Assembly (NCBI RefSeq): GCF_000195635.1
Contig: NZ_GL882644.1
Coordinates: 84,972-148,971 of the forward strand
Origin: Bacteroides fluxus YIT 12057
Lineage (GTDB): Bacteria > Bacteroidota > Bacteroidia > Bacteroidales > Bacteroidaceae
Length of the DNA: 64,000 nt
Reading direction: 5' to 3'
Numbering within the stretch: the stretch's first letter is position 1; each line of letters opens with the position of its first letter. Below are positions 62,824 to 64,000 of this stretch, piece after piece. The notes under the pieces are model-generated. The model was not told where the DNA came from. It made no database searches and saw nothing but the letters and a program-made list of their open reading frames with translations. Position numbers and translations under genes: made by a program.

Positions 62824-63882
62824 TTACGCAAGTGACACAACACGCTGCATACGACTGCTTTTCTTGGCAGCTTCTATCAAACGTATTACTCCCACCACTT
62901 CTTTCGCATGGCTTTGCAAAACTGCTCCCCCATAGAGATGCTGATAAATATTTTCATAAAACGCACCATAATTGCCGGGAAGAGAAGGATATTTTCCTCG
63001 GAAGACATTGCCCTCTTTTTCTGTATGAATCATTCCCCAAAAGTCCTGATCCTCCTCACCCCAATGTGGAGTATTAGGCAATAATCCCTTCGTCAAATCT
63101 GCTTCTTGAGGATCAAGGCCAAATTTCACATAAGAGCCTTCTGTTCCGTGGAGAATAAAACGCGGTTCAGCCTCACACATCAAGTAGCTTGCTTTTAATG
63201 TAACCTTCACCCCCGGATATTCGGACGGTTTTAAGAAATGAATCACAAAATAATCATCTACCTTACCATTGTCACGCAAAGTAGCTATATCAGCGAACAA
63301 AGCTTCAGGCATGCCAAATAACTGAACCGCCTGGTCAATGATATGGGCACCTAAGTTATAGGTCAGTCCCCCACCACTTTCTCCTGTTTCCTTCCACGTA
63401 TTCGGCTTTATAAAATTACGGTAACGAGAAAAAGTGGATTCAAACTCTACCAAACGCCCTAACAGTCCTTTGGCCAGAATTTCCTTTATAGTCAAAAAAT
63501 CAGAGTCCCAACGCCGGTTCTGATAAACACTTAACACCAACCCCTTCTTTGCAGCAAAAGAAACAAGTTCATCACCCTCCGCCGCAGTCATCGTAAAAGG
63601 CTTTTCTACAATTACATGTTTACCAGCTTCAAGGGCACGGCGGGCATAGTCATAATGGGTTACATCTGGTGTATTGACTACTACCATATCCAATTCATCC
63701 ATACCAATCAATTCATCAAAACTACGAGTGATACGGACGTCCGGATATCTCTCCCAAGACAGGTTCTTACTGCGTTCCGTAATTGCCACCAAGTCAAAAT
63801 GGGGATTACAGGAAATAAACGGAGCATGAAATATCTGTCCCGACATTCCATAAGCAGCCAATCCAATTTTAATCTTATCCAT
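62824..63882 (-). CDS. Gfo/Idh/MocA family oxidoreductase
   Basis: The start at 63882 (MDKIKIGLAAYGMSGQIFHA) gives 352 residues; an earlier ATG at 63906 lies in the promoter. A Rossmann NAD(P) domain with AAYGMSGQIFHAPF is followed by the EKP motif (VIVEKPFTMTAAEGDEL), the GFO_IDH_MocA C-domain and the conserved GGLTYNLGAHIIDQAVQLFG. Such enzymes oxidise or reduce sugars or inositols in the cytoplasm. Unlike the GH109 protein at 33342-34889 it has no signal peptide. Confidence 0.93.
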   Translation of the reverse strand: MDKIKIGLAAYGMSGQIFHAPFISCNPHFDLVAITERSKNLSWERYPDVRITRSFDELIGMDELDMVVVNTPDVTHYDYARRALEAGKHVIVEKPFTMTAAEGDELVSFAAKKGLVLSVYQNRRWDSDFLTIKEILAKGLLGRLVEFESTFSRYRNFIKPNTWKETGESGGGLTYNLGAHIIDQAVQLFGMPEALFADIATLRDNGKVDDYFVIHFLKPSEYPGVKVTLKASYLMCEAEPRFILHGTEGSYVKFGLDPQEADLTKGLLPNTPHWGEEDQDFWGMIHTEKEGNVFRGKYPSLPGNYGAFYENIYQHLYGGAVLQSHAKEVVGVIRLIEAAKKSSRMQRVVSLA

Positions 63883-63903
63883 AAAGTTTTCTTTTTCTTC
63901 AAA

Positions 63904-63911
63904 CAAAAATA
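63904..63911 (-). promoter_or_regulatory. -7 box of the Gfo/Idh/MocA gene
   Basis: Minus strand TATTTTTG, 22 bp before the start at 63882, which supports that start over the ATG at 63906. Confidence 0.65.
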
Positions 63912-64000
63912 AGAAAATTATGTGAGTAGAAGAATATATGTATATTGATTTCTCATTCCAGGCGCAGTAAGGGAAGGGGGTTCCGGGCAGCCTCCCCCCA

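Noticed and set aside
63961..63999. GGGGG/CCCCC hairpin at the right edge of the window
   Set aside because: It is short, cut by the window edge and has no visible tail, so a terminator call cannot be supported.
1..64000. Searched by eye for tRNA, rRNA, insertion sequences and CRISPR arrays
   Set aside because: No cloverleaf, 16S/23S segment, transposase or regularly spaced repeat was found, though a by-eye search can miss a lone tRNA.

Overview
The window is chromosomal DNA of a Bacteroides species (species not determined). The signs are vegetative promoters of the Bacteroides TAnnTTTG type, UpxY/UpxZ capsule regulators, a SusC/SusD locus with FecR and an expansion-family ECF sigma factor, BACON and F5/8 C domains, a bacterial tricorn protease and a family 3 malate dehydrogenase. 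No rRNA, tRNA, CRISPR array or insertion sequence was seen.

Region 1 (1-20727) is a capsular polysaccharide (CPS) locus read on the minus strand. From its promoter end it has a tyrosine recombinase, a 284-bp invertible promoter segment between perfect 15-bp inverted repeats, upxY, upxZ and a WecA-like initiating transferase. After a 4.6-kb interruption follow Wzx, a MenD-like ThDP enzyme, an aldo/keto reductase, an unknown membrane-anchored protein, a pyruvyl transferase, GT2, Wzy, GT2, GT4 and a CapE-like dehydratase cut by the window edge. The only good promoter in the invertible segment points away from upxY, so this assembly shows the OFF state. The recombinase stop codon lies inside the segment, so inversion should change the last residues of the recombinase.

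The interruption (12276-16846, plus strand, markedly less AT-rich) is a phage-like module: DUF7833 protein, Twinkle/T7 gp4-like primase-helicase, DUF4248 protein (minus strand), HU-like protein, a 37-residue 'smalltalk' peptide and an overlapping Amidase_2. It lies antisense between the regulatory front and the biosynthetic body of the CPS operon. A frameshifted small gene and palindromes border it.

Region 2 (20738-33330) holds a tricorn protease, mdh, a coiled-coil membrane protein, and a TolC-HlyD-ABC2-ABC2 export operon without an ATPase gene. A 0.7-kb regulatory stretch follows, with a response-regulator remnant and three arrays of three 11-bp repeats. Two of the arrays lie exactly 20 bp before a TAnnTTTG box. 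Downstream are a lipoprotein with a glycine-zipper C-terminus and a tiny two-helix membrane protein, a possible toxin/immunity pair.

Region 3 (33342-46741) is a glycan-use locus, probably for host O-glycans: GH109, a multidomain GH31 with dockerin-like repeats, BACON lipoprotein, SusD, STN-type SusC, FecR and ECF sigma.

Region 4 (46887-63911) is mostly core: BlaI/BlaR1-like pair, mrp, trmB, a deleted MBL-fold pseudogene, ilvE, xseB-xseA, a subtilase, mnmA, a GH2 beta-galactosidase, a porin, an ExoX-C-like protein and a Gfo/Idh/MocA oxidoreductase.
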